Of a DNA stretch of 64,000 nucleotides, positions 16,257 through 24,182 are shown piece after piece (the first letter of the stretch is position 1; the number at the start of each line of letters is the position of its first letter). Source of the stretch: Streptomyces dioscori. GTDB taxonomy: Bacteria > Actinomycetota > Actinomycetes > Streptomycetales > Streptomycetaceae. The position numbers and the translations under genes were made by a program. The notes under the pieces are model-generated. The model made no database searches, was not told where the DNA came from, and saw only the letters and a program-made list of their open reading frames with translations. The stretch spans positions 310,001 through 374,000 of the forward strand of contig NZ_KZ679048.1 in NCBI RefSeq assembly GCF_003024195.1, written 5' to 3'.

Positions 16257-18485
16257 ATGCACCAGCACACCCTCCGGCCGGACGCCATGCACCGGCTCTC
16301 GTCCGCGGCCGAGGTCGACGCGGTCGTCGGCCGCCCCGCCGCGATCGTCATGCGCAAGCAGATCGGCGTCCTCGACGCGGGCTGCCGGGACGTCCTGGCC
16401 CACAGCCCGGTCGCGGCCTTCGGCCACCGGGGTGCCGACGGCACCGCCCGGACCACCTTCGTCGGCGGGGCGCCCGGGTTCGCACGCGTCCACTCCGAGA
16501 AGCGGTTCTCGTTCCGCGTTCCCGGTCCGGCCGTCGCGCACGGCCCGGTCTCGCTGTTCTTCCTGCTGCCCGGTGTGGGCGAGGTGCTGCGCGTCAACGG
16601 CACGGCATCCGCCCTCAGGGGCGGGGAGACGGCCGTGGACGTCACCGAGGCGTACGTGCACTGCGCGCAGGCCGTGATCCGCTCAGGCCTGTGGGAGCCG
16701 CCCGCCCCGTTCCCGGCAGCCGGGCCGGTGGCGGGCGAGGGTCCGCTGACCGGCCCCGGCGTGAGCGACTTCCTGGCAGCCTCGCCCTTCCTGGCCCTCT
16801 CCACCTGGGACGCTGCCAACGGCGCCGACACCAGCCCGCGCGGGGACCGCCAGGCGGTCGCGCGCATCCTGGACGGCCGCACCCTGGTCCTCGCCGACCG
16901 CAGGGGGAACAAGCGCGCGGACAGCCTGCACAACCTGCTGCAGGACGACCGGCTCTCCCTCGCCGCGCTCGTCCCCGGCCGCAGCGGTGTACTGCACGTC
17001 CACGGGCGAGGCGCGATCACCGACGACGCCGAGCTGCTGGGGACACTGGCTCTGCGAGGGACGCCCCCGCATCTCGCCCTCCTCATCGACGTGGAGTACG
17101 CAGAGGTGAGCGGCAACGAGGCGGTGTCCGGCGCGCGGCTGTGGACACCCGACGCACGGACCGCTCACGGCCGGACACCCGACATGATGGCCCTGGGAGG
17201 CGCCCACCTGGCCGCCAACTCGGCTGACTCCGGGGGCAGATCGGCATGGCTGATCAAGCTCGTCACCTCCCTGCCCGGCGTGACCCGCCTCCTGCGGAAG
17301 GCCGCCGACCGCGCCTACGTCTCCGGACTGCGCAAAGAGGGTTATGGCGACGTCCACGCCCCCGCTCAGCGCGGCGACGCCTCGCGAAGCGTCTCCCAAG
17401 TCGCGGCGCGGGAAGCCCCTTTGCGGCCTGTGCGTGTCCGCGGGATACGCCAGGAGACACCCACCGTCCGAACCCTGGTCCTGGAGGACGCGACCGGCCG
17501 GGCCGAGCCGTTCGACTTCCATCCCGGCCAATTCTTCACGCTGGTAACGGACTTGGAGGGCGTGCCGGTACGGCGTGCCTATTCGGCCTCCTCCGTCCCC
17601 GGCGCGACGCACCTGGAACTCACCGTCAAGCACGTGGAGGGCGGACTCTTCTCCACGCACGCCCACCGCGGTCTGCGTCCCGGGGACCAGCTCGCGGTCC
17701 GCGGCCCCTCCGGCACCTTCCACACCCCGGCACAGGCACCCGAGGAACTGGTGCTCATCGCGGCGGGCAGCGGCATCACCCCCATGATGAGCATGATCCG
17801 AACCCGCCTGTCCGATCCCGGCGCGGCGGGCACGATCCATCTGCTCTACAGCAGCCGGAGTCCCGAAGACGTCATCTTCGGCGACGAGTTGACGCGTATG
17901 GAGAGGGACTGTCCGGAGCGGCTGGCGGTCACCCATGTCTTCTCCCGTCGCGACGGCCGGCTCGACACCGACGGCGTCCGCCGATGGGTGACCGGCCTGT
18001 CCCTGCCGGACGACGGCGCACATCACTACGTCTGCGGCCCGGAAGCGCTGATGGACACCGTCCAGGACGTCCTGCGGCGTCTCGGCGTGCCGGACGAACG
18101 CATGCACCAGGAGCGCTTCACCGGTGGCGTGGCCGCTCCCGCCGCCGCGGCACCGCAGGAGATGACGGTCGAGAAGGAGGGGGGTCTCGTCGGGGCCACC
18201 GTGGTCGAGCCCGGCCAGACGCTGCTCGACGCCGGTCTCGCCGCGGGACTGCCCATGCCCTACTCCTGCACGGTCGGCAACTGCGGCGAGTGCATGGCGC
18301 GGATCCGCGGCGGGCAGGTCACGCAGCCTGAGCACACCTGCCTCACACCCGAGCAGAAGGCCGAGGGCTACGTGCTGACATGCGTCGGCTGCCCGCTCTC
18401 GAAGGTGACGCTCGACATCACCGAACCGGCGGACTCCGAAGGGCCCGGGGCCTGGAGGCCGGAAGAGGCGGGCAGCGTCGGGTAG
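16257..18485 (+). CDS. PNPOx-like / ferredoxin-reductase / 2Fe-2S fusion oxidoreductase
   Basis: This 742-residue protein joins three modules. Residues about 20-330 form a pyridoxamine-phosphate-oxidase-like FMN-binding split barrel in two parts, with DTSPRGDRQAVARILDGRTL and ADSLHNLLQDDRL. Residues about 395-640 are a ferredoxin-NADP reductase: PVRRAYSAS binds FAD, LIAAGSGITPMMSMI binds NAD(P), and YVCGPEALMDTV closes the domain. Residues 650-725 are a plant-type ferredoxin with Cys671, 676, 679 and 709 in the spacing C-x4-C-x2-C-x29-C. Electrons would flow NAD(P)H to FAD to 2Fe-2S and perhaps to a flavin in the first module. RBS AAAAGG precedes ATG 16257. The natural acceptor is unknown; the SIP neighbour suggests iron or redox stress. 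Confidence 0.88.
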   Translation: MHQHTLRPDAMHRLSSAAEVDAVVGRPAAIVMRKQIGVLDAGCRDVLAHSPVAAFGHRGADGTARTTFVGGAPGFARVHSEKRFSFRVPGPAVAHGPVSLFFLLPGVGEVLRVNGTASALRGGETAVDVTEAYVHCAQAVIRSGLWEPPAPFPAAGPVAGEGPLTGPGVSDFLAASPFLALSTWDAANGADTSPRGDRQAVARILDGRTLVLADRRGNKRADSLHNLLQDDRLSLAALVPGRSGVLHVHGRGAITDDAELLGTLALRGTPPHLALLIDVEYAEVSGNEAVSGARLWTPDARTAHGRTPDMMALGGAHLAANSADSGGRSAWLIKLVTSLPGVTRLLRKAADRAYVSGLRKEGYGDVHAPAQRGDASRSVSQVAAREAPLRPVRVRGIRQETPTVRTLVLEDATGRAEPFDFHPGQFFTLVTDLEGVPVRRAYSASSVPGATHLELTVKHVEGGLFSTHAHRGLRPGDQLAVRGPSGTFHTPAQAPEELVLIAAGSGITPMMSMIRTRLSDPGAAGTIHLLYSSRSPEDVIFGDELTRMERDCPERLAVTHVFSRRDGRLDTDGVRRWVTGLSLPDDGAHHYVCGPEALMDTVQDVLRRLGVPDERMHQERFTGGVAAPAAAAPQEMTVEKEGGLVGATVVEPGQTLLDAGLAAGLPMPYSCTVGNCGECMARIRGGQVTQPEHTCLTPEQKAEGYVLTCVGCPLSKVTLDITEPADSEGPGAWRPEEAGSVG

Positions 18486-19041
18486 TCGGTGTAGCCGGTG
18501 GGGCCGCCGGTGTACATCGCGTACTCGGCGCGTACGTCATTGACGCGGGCGCCCGTGCGGATCCGGTCGACCAGGTCGGGGTTGGCGAGGAACGGGCGGC
18601 CCAGCGCGATGAGGTCGGCGCCCGCGGCCAGGAGGCGTTCGGCGGCGCTGCGGCCGCCGTCGGCGGGGATCCGGTCCGGCGGCAGGACCGGATTGGCGAT
18701 CAGGGTGCCGGTCCAGAGCTCGCGCAGCCGGGCGAAGAGCGGCCGGCCGGGGTGGCGAAGGCGATGTGCAGATAGGCCAGGACCTTGTCCGCGTTGGCCG
18801 TCAGCAGGGCCGGATACAGGTCGTCGGCGACGGCGTCCACGACCTCGGTGGTGAAGCGGATGCGGTTCTCGACACTGCCGCCGTAGGCGTCGGTGCGGTG
18901 GTTGGTGTTGGGGGTCAGGAACTGGTGGAGCAGATAGCCGTTGGCGCTGTGCACCTCGACTCCGGCGAAACCCGCGTCGACGGCCCGGCGGGCGGCGTCG
19001 GCGAAGTCACGGACGGTCCGGCGGATGTCGTCGGCGGTCAT
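18486..19041 (-). pseudogene. Broken alkene reductase (Old Yellow Enzyme family)
   Basis: From 19041 leftward the minus strand reads FADAARRAVDAGFAGVEVHS and NGYLLHQFLTPNTNHRTDAY, the substrate-binding core of ene-reductases. An internal segment is missing after VVDAVADDLYP, and near 18748 the frame shifts. The end then continues as LLAAGADLIALGRPFLANPD and MYTGGPTGYTDYPT, the normal C-terminus. The first 140 residues are absent. The frame runs on past 18486 into DNA antisense to the fusion reductase, so its own stop is lost. It cannot encode a working enzyme. Confidence 0.82.
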
Positions 19042-19070
19042 CTCGCAGCGACGGTGGACCGGCGGAGACG

Positions 19071-19226
19071 GCTGACGCGTTCCTGGTGAGCGAGCTGACG
19101 GTGGAGCGGGACCGCATCGATCGCATGATCGAGGACCTGCAGCGCTCCCGTTCCCTGCTGGACAGCATCATCGACACCGCCGCCGCGCCCCCGGGCCGGG
19201 AGCGCGGTGCGCTTCGGCCTCGGTGA
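19071..19226 (+). pseudogene. 3' fragment of a MerR-family regulator
   Basis: The frame ending at TGA 19226 encodes FLVSELTVERDRIDRMIEDL followed by QRSRSLLDSIID, the coiled C-terminal dimerisation helix of MerR proteins. The DNA-binding domain is absent. MerR genes often sit divergent from aldo/keto or ene reductases, whose remnants lie on both sides. Confidence 0.6.
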
Positions 19227-19265
19227 AGCGGGCCGTCAGCGACCGGCGCTCCGCAGAGCTGCGGT

Positions 19266-19421
19266 GTACTGCGGGTGGAACGCCTGGAGGAGAACGCGGG
19301 TGCGACCCAAGTCGCCCTGTCCGCAGACGACATCGCGGACCTCGACGCCACCACGGCTGCCCGCATCGGCGTGCATGGCGACCGCTACGACACCATGCAC
19401 CTGGGACTCGTCGGCAAGTGA
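19266..19421 (+). pseudogene. 3' fragment of an aldo/keto reductase
   Basis: The frame ending at TGA 19421 encodes RVERLEENAGATQVALSADD, then IADLDATTAARIGVHGDRYD and HLGLVGK, the last 50 residues of AKR11/13-type aldo/keto reductases. The TIM-barrel with the catalytic Tyr and Lys is gone. Confidence 0.7.
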
Positions 19422-19685
19422 GACGGCCTCCGCCGACGGCCTCCGCTGGCGGGTTCACGCCGGCGGGTTCACGACGGCGGGTTCATGCCGACCGGCTTCC
19501 GTGAAAACCCGTTGGCGGCCCGCGGCGGCCACTGCTACCTTTCCCGAGGCCGTGCGAGAGTGCGAGAGAAGGAGGAGGTGGTACCCGTGACATCACTGTC
19601 GACATGGGTGCTCTCCTCCGGGGTCACGGTCGGGCGATAGATCGTCCGGGAGCGCCGTCCAGCAGCACTCCCGAAAGGCCCGACC

Positions 19686-20531
19686 ATGCGTGACACGACC
19701 AGGCGCGACACGACCAGGCGCGACACGACACTGCACTTCACGTCCGAACAGCGCCTCGACGACGGCGTCCTCGCACGCGAGTTCACCCTCGGCGAGATCC
19801 CCGGCACCCTCTGGACGCCTGAATCCGCCGAATCCGCCGAATCCGCCGAATCCGCTGTATCCGCTGTATCCGCCGCACCGGCCCCGCTGATCCTCATGGC
19901 CCACAACAACGGCCTGCCCAAGAGCGACGCCCGGCTGGTGGCCCGGGCCCGGCACTCCGTACGACGCGGCTACGCGGTGGCCTCCATCGACGCCGCCGGG
20001 TGCGGTGACCGGCCCCGTTCCGCCGCCGAAGAACAGGCCCGCGCCGACCTCCGCCGGGCGCTGCGGGCCGGCGAGCCGGTCGATGAGATCTTCGAGTCCC
20101 TCGTCGGGCCGCTGGTCGACAAGGCGGCCCCGGAATGGCGGGTCACTCTCGACGCCCTCCTGTCGCTGCCGGAGGTCGGCGGCCCGGTCGGGTACTCGGG
20201 GTGGACCGCCCTCGGTATCCGGCTGGCGGTGACCGAACCACGTATCGCCGCTGCCGGGTTCTTCGCCGGGGGATACGTGCCCCACGCCCAGCGTGAGGAG
20301 GCCCGGAAGGTCACCGTCCCGCTGCTGCTCCTGCTGCAGTGGGACGACGAGGGGAACCCCAGGCAGCGGGCCCTGGACCTGTTCGACGCCTTCGGCACCG
20401 AGGCGAAGACGCTGCACGCCAACACGGGCGGGCACACCGGGACCCCGTGGTTCGAGGGAGAGGACGCCGGCCGGTTCTTCGACCGACACCTCTCACAGCA
20501 CGGAGGCCAGGGCCTTCAGGGGCCTCGCTAG
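19686..20531 (+). CDS. Alpha/beta hydrolase (dienelactone-hydrolase-like) with N-terminal repeats
   Basis: The 281-residue protein has the core of a small alpha/beta hydrolase family: LILMAHNNGLPKSDAR forms the oxyanion loop, YSGWTALGIRLAV the nucleophile elbow region, WDDEGNPRQRALDLFDAFGT the acid segment and GGHTGTPWFEGEDAGRFFDR the catalytic His region. The elbow reads GYSGWT, so Ser is the presumed nucleophile. Two tandem repeats lie near the N-terminus: RDTTR three times (15-base unit) and ESA/VSA (9-base unit). The conserved protein probably begins near TTLHFTSEQRLDD. ATG 19686 follows GAAAGG. Substrate unknown. Confidence 0.82.
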   Translation: MRDTTRRDTTRRDTTLHFTSEQRLDDGVLAREFTLGEIPGTLWTPESAESAESAESAVSAVSAAPAPLILMAHNNGLPKSDARLVARARHSVRRGYAVASIDAAGCGDRPRSAAEEQARADLRRALRAGEPVDEIFESLVGPLVDKAAPEWRVTLDALLSLPEVGGPVGYSGWTALGIRLAVTEPRIAAAGFFAGGYVPHAQREEARKVTVPLLLLLQWDDEGNPRQRALDLFDAFGTEAKTLHANTGGHTGTPWFEGEDAGRFFDRHLSQHGGQGLQGPR

Positions 20532-21433
20532 AAGGCGCCGACCGGTTCGGGGCGGCGGGTCAGCAGGCGTAGGCACGCCACCGGGCGGTCGCGTACGGGG
20601 CGGCGGGTGACCGTGGCGCCTCGGGTCGTCACCGATTCCAGGCGCTGGTGGTGCAGGTCCAGGATGAAGCGCATCAGCCGCCGGTGTTCGTCCGAGCAGT
20701 GGTCGAGCAGCACGCCCGCCTCCCGGAGCGTGGCGCGCGCGGTGCGGGCGGTGGCCGCGACCAGCGCGCGTACCCCGGGCAGGTCGCGGCCCCGCTCCAG
20801 GTCCTCGCGCGTGATGTCGTACCGGTCGAGATCGCTGACGGGCAGGTACAGGCGCCCACCGCGCAGGTCTTCGTGCAGGTCGGTCAGGATGTCCGTGCGC
20901 TGGGCCGCGTCGGCGAACAGCCGGCACGCGGCGGCGAACTCGGCGCTGCCGCCGCCCTGATGGGCCAGCCCCGAGGTGATCATCAGGAACGGCCAGGTGA
21001 GCTGTTCCACGTACCGCTGGTAGTCGGCCTCGGTGGCGAAGCCCGGGAAGTCGAGGTCGATCCGCGCGCCCTCCAGATACGAGTCGACCCACCGGCGCGG
21101 CAGTTCACGGGCGGCGGCGGTGTTCAGGAACGCGCGCAGCAGCGGGTGTTCGGCGTGTCCCGAGTCCAGCGCCGTACGCACCTGCGCGTCCCACGCGTCG
21201 TAGCGCCGGGTACGTTCCTCGACCGTGCCGCGGTCGCAGACGTCGTCGGTGTAGGAGGCGAACGCGTAACCGGCGAGGACATGCGGCTGATGGTCCGCGG
21301 GCACCATCAGGCGCACCGCCAGATAGCCGGCCGGCTCCCGCCGCCGCATGAACCGCGCGACCTTCATGTAGTCGTCACGCAGCCCGCCCTGGCTCACCTC
21401 GGCCGCTTCCAGACTTCTCCGCCAGGTCCGCAC
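20528..21433 (-). CDS. Squalene/phytoene synthase family protein
   Basis: The 301-residue protein has both Asp-rich motifs of head-to-head prenyl synthases: DDVCD at 63-67 and DILTDLHED at 181-189. RGGRLYLPVSDLDRYDI and RAREAGVLLDH-type segments complete the fold. Such enzymes join two C15 or C20 prenyl diphosphates through a cyclopropyl intermediate. No desaturase, cyclase, hpnC/D/E partner or prenyl-diphosphate synthase lies nearby, so the product (squalene, dehydrosqualene, phytoene or a presqualene alcohol) cannot be assigned. It is convergent with the hydrolase gene and overlaps its stop by four bases. Confidence 0.88.
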   Translation of the reverse strand: MRTWRRSLEAAEVSQGGLRDDYMKVARFMRRREPAGYLAVRLMVPADHQPHVLAGYAFASYTDDVCDRGTVEERTRRYDAWDAQVRTALDSGHAEHPLLRAFLNTAAARELPRRWVDSYLEGARIDLDFPGFATEADYQRYVEQLTWPFLMITSGLAHQGGGSAEFAAACRLFADAAQRTDILTDLHEDLRGGRLYLPVSDLDRYDITREDLERGRDLPGVRALVAATARTARATLREAGVLLDHCSDEHRRLMRFILDLHHQRLESVTTRGATVTRRPVRDRPVACLRLLTRRPEPVGAF

Positions 21434-21453
21434 GTTCCGCTCTCCTGAGACTG

Positions 21454-21493
21454 CCGGTCTTCAACCACCCAAGCCGGTCTTCAACCACCCAAG
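21454..21493. repeat. 20-base direct tandem duplication
   Basis: CCGGTCTTCAACCACCCAAG occurs twice head to tail, just upstream of the squalene/phytoene synthase start. It lies in the promoter or leader region and may reflect recent slippage. Confidence 0.9.
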
Positions 21494-21557
21494 CGACGCA
21501 CGCTACCAGTCACGTGATCTTCGGCGGACGGCAGGTCCTGGCGGGGGCTCGCGGGCG

Positions 21558-22523
21558 TCAGCGGCGCCTGCGCAGCGTGTACGCGGCGCCCGCCGTGATC
21601 AGGAGCCCCGCCGCGCCGCCCGCCACAAGGGGCAGCGCGGGCGCCCGGTCGTCGTCGGACGTGGCGGAGGAGACCGCCTCGCCGGGATCGCTGGTCACCG
21701 TCTCCGACGGCTGCGGGGGAGCGCCGCCCGCATCGGCCGGGGACTTCGAGGGTGAGGGCGCGGCGCTGGTCTCCGCCGCCTCGGACTTCGTCGGCGTGGC
21801 GGAAGGCTCGCGCGTCGCGGACCCGGCGGACCCGGCGGACCCGGCGGACCCGGCGGACCCGGCGGAACCAGCGGATCCGTCAGTGTTTTTCGCGGCGGGG
21901 AAGACCACGTCCGAGCACGAGTAGTACGTGTCCGGCGTACTCGTGTTCTGCCAGATCGTGTAGAGGAGATGGCGTCCGGTGCGGTCGGACGGCAGCGTGG
22001 CCTTGATCCGGTAGGCGCCGTTCACCAGAGCCGGATCGGTGGCCGTCGCGAAGGGCTGGGTCGGCAGGTCGGACCACTTGAGCGGCTTCGCAGGGTCGTA
22101 GCCCTCCTTCGTCAGGAACAGCTTGAACGTTCCTGTGTGCGGGATCGTCGACCTGTAGGTGAGCGTCATGCCCGCCCCGGCGGTCAGCCGCGTCGAGGGC
22201 CAGTCGGCGCGGGCCAGGTCGAGGCCCCGGTAGGCGGCGAGGCCGCCACTGCACAGCTTGCCGTCGGGGACGACCTGCCGGTCCCGGCCGTTCACGCCCG
22301 CCAGCCGCAGGTTGTCGAAGACGGCGACCCCGGAGGCGGTGGCGGCCCGGCAGGCCGCCGACTGCGCCCGCTGTCCGCCCTCGGGTGAGCAGGCGACCAC
22401 CCGGCTGACCGGGTCGGTCGGCGCCCCGTGCGCGGCGGCGGGCCCGGCGGCCCCCACCGCGAGCAGGAGCGGTGCCGTCCCGGCGAGGACGACGAGGGCG
22501 GCGGTGCGGGGTGCGGTCGTCAT
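21558..22523 (-). CDS. AA10 lytic polysaccharide monooxygenase with C-terminal membrane anchor
   Basis: This 321-residue secreted enzyme oxidatively cleaves chitin or cellulose with copper. The signal peptide (1-31) ends in AAA before His32-Gly-Ala-Pro, so the mature protein starts with the copper-ligand His. The second brace His is His129 in STIPHTGTFKLFLTKEGYDP. YYSCSDVVFP is near the end of the catalytic domain. A GSA tandem repeat and a Ser/Pro/Thr-rich linker lead to a final transmembrane helix (LVAGGAAGLLITAGAAYTL) and Arg cluster, so the enzyme is probably surface-anchored. Cellulose- or chitin-binding domains are absent. Confidence 0.93.
   Translation of the reverse strand: MTTAPRTAALVVLAGTAPLLLAVGAAGPAAAHGAPTDPVSRVVACSPEGGQRAQSAACRAATASGVAVFDNLRLAGVNGRDRQVVPDGKLCSGGLAAYRGLDLARADWPSTRLTAGAGMTLTYRSTIPHTGTFKLFLTKEGYDPAKPLKWSDLPTQPFATATDPALVNGAYRIKATLPSDRTGRHLLYTIWQNTSTPDTYYSCSDVVFPAAKNTDGSAGSAGSAGSAGSAGSAGSATREPSATPTKSEAAETSAAPSPSKSPADAGGAPPQPSETVTSDPGEAVSSATSDDDRAPALPLVAGGAAGLLITAGAAYTLRRRR
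21819..21876. repeat. 9-base tandem repeat in the LPMO linker
   Basis: GGACCCGGC is repeated about six times and encodes the Gly-Ser-Ala linker repeat on the minus strand. The unit keeps the reading frame, so linker length could vary between strains. Confidence 0.8.
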
Positions 22524-22608
22524 GGGCGGGATTCCTCCTGGGACGGCGGGCAGGGGAAGCCCGCTGTCCCTGAAGTACGGGAGAGGCGCAAGGGGCGTTC
22601 AACTCCCC

Positions 22609-22684
22609 CCACGGCCCGTGGGCGACTCCACGGCCAGTGGGCAACCCCACGGCCCGTGGGCAACCCCACGGCCCGTGGGCAACT
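22609..22684. repeat. Four-copy 19-base tandem array of palindromes
   Basis: CCACGGCCCGTGGGC, itself a near-perfect palindrome, starts at 22609, 22628, 22647 and 22666, an exact 19-base period with GAC or AAC plus CC between. Copy 2 has one A change that breaks its symmetry. The array is in the 300-base region between the divergent LPMO and osmoprotectant permease genes. Each unit spans nearly two helical turns, which could let dimeric protein bind on one DNA face. Function unknown. Confidence 0.9.
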
Positions 22685-22825
22685 CCTCCTCGGGGTCACT
22701 CCCTGTGCGGCCGGCTCCCCGTACGGGTCATCAATACGCGCCGTCCGCCGCCCGCCCCGCTGGAATGGATCCGTGACGGGAACCGTGGCCGCAGGCGTGA
22801 CAGGATTCGTGACAGGACTGGACCC

Positions 22826-23506
22826 GTGACCGCGCCCCCGGACGACTGTCTCGCGCGCAACGAGTGGATCTGCGGCGACTACCTGAGCACCCGCCGCCAC
22901 ATCCTCCTCGACGCGGTCGGCCAGCACCTCCAGCTGACGGTGCTCTCCGTCCTCATCGGTCTGGCGATCGCCCTGCCGCTGGCCGTACTGGCCCGCCGCT
23001 GGGGCTGGGCCGCGGGCCCCGTGCTCGCCGTCACGACCGTCCTCTACACGATCCCGTCGCTGGCGATGTTCTCGCTGCTCCTGCCGGTGTACGGGCTGTC
23101 GGCGGCCCTCGTCGTCGCCGGACTCGTCCTGTACTCGCTGACCCTGCTCGTACGGAACATCCTGGCCGGGCTCCGGGCCGTGCCCGAGGACACCCGGCAG
23201 GCGGCCCGCGGCATGGGGTACGGGCCCGTGCGGCTCCTGCTCACCGTGGAACTGCCGCTGGCGCTGCCCGCCGCCATGGCGGGGCTCAGGATCGCCACCG
23301 TCTCGGCGGTCTCGCTCGCCACGGTCGGCGCGATCGTCGGCTTCGGAGGGCTCGGCAACCTCATCTACGCGGGCATGAACACCTACTTCAAGGCCCAGGT
23401 CCTCACCGCGTCCGTGCTGTGCGTGGTCATCGCGGTCGCCGCCGATCTGCTGCTGCTCGGGATCCAGTGGCTGATCACCCCCTGGACGAGAGCGAGGCGC
23501 GGATGA
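22826..23506 (+). CDS. Osmoprotectant ABC transporter permease (ProW/OpuCB type), first
   Basis: The 226-residue permease has about six membrane spans and the glycine-betaine/choline importer motif around EDTRQAARGMGYGPVRLLLT (EAA loop) and VELPLALPAAMAGLRIATVS. It would pair with the second permease to form the channel. GTG 22826 is chosen from the family start; the upstream frame lacks family character. The stop overlaps the next start (ATGA), so translation is coupled. Confidence 0.9.
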   Translation: MTAPPDDCLARNEWICGDYLSTRRHILLDAVGQHLQLTVLSVLIGLAIALPLAVLARRWGWAAGPVLAVTTVLYTIPSLAMFSLLLPVYGLSAALVVAGLVLYSLTLLVRNILAGLRAVPEDTRQAARGMGYGPVRLLLTVELPLALPAAMAGLRIATVSAVSLATVGAIVGFGGLGNLIYAGMNTYFKAQVLTASVLCVVIAVAADLLLLGIQWLITPWTRARRG

Positions 23507-24168
23507 ACACCCTCACCGACGCCTGGAACTGGCTCACCGACTCCGCGCACTGGGCGGGCGACGACGGCGTCTGGCACCGGCTCGGCCAGCATCTCGTCCT
23601 GACCGTCGTCTGCCTCGTGATCAGCTGTCTGATCGCGCTGCCCATCGCCCTCGTCCTGGGCCACCTCGGCAGGGGCGGCGCGCTCGCCGTCAACATCTCG
23701 AACGTCGGCCGGGCCGTCCCCACCTTCGCGGTACTGGTCCTGCTGCTGCTCACCCCCATCGGCGACTGGGGCGAGGGCCCCACCGTCGTCGCGCTCGTCC
23801 TGTTCGCCGTACCGCCACTGCTCACCAACGCGTACGTCGGGATGCGCGAGGTCGACCGGGACGTCGTGCGGGCGGCCCGCGGCATGGGGATGACCGGCCG
23901 GCAGCTGCTGTGGCGGGTCGAGGCGCCGCTCGCGATGCCGATGATCATGGGCGGGGTGCGGATCGCGGCCGTACAGCTCGTCGCCACCGCCACGATCGCC
24001 GCACTGGCCGGAGGCGGCGGACTCGGCCGCATCATCACCGCCGGGTTCAACCTGGCGAGTACGCCGCAGGTCGTCGCCGGGGCCGTCCTCGTGGCCGTCT
24101 TCGCCCTGCTCGTCGAAGCGGTCTTCGAAGTGGCCGAGCGGCTGCTGCCCCGACGGGGCACACGATGA
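23503..24168 (+). CDS. Osmoprotectant ABC transporter permease (ProW/OpuCD type), second
   Basis: The 221-residue partner permease has the same fold and an EAA loop at REVDRDVVRAARGMGMTGRQ, followed by VEAPLAMPMIMGGVRIAAVQ and ALAGGGGLGRIITAGFNLAS. Its start overlaps the end of the first permease. The substrate-binding lipoprotein starts 15 bases after its stop. Confidence 0.9.
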   Translation: MNTLTDAWNWLTDSAHWAGDDGVWHRLGQHLVLTVVCLVISCLIALPIALVLGHLGRGGALAVNISNVGRAVPTFAVLVLLLLTPIGDWGEGPTVVALVLFAVPPLLTNAYVGMREVDRDVVRAARGMGMTGRQLLWRVEAPLAMPMIMGGVRIAAVQLVATATIAALAGGGGLGRIITAGFNLASTPQVVAGAVLVAVFALLVEAVFEVAERLLPRRGTR

Positions 24169-24182
24169 GGAGGGGGCCCGCG

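Noticed and set aside
22609..22684. Rho-independent terminator for one of the flanking genes
   Set aside because: The array lies upstream of both divergent genes, so no transcript would end there.
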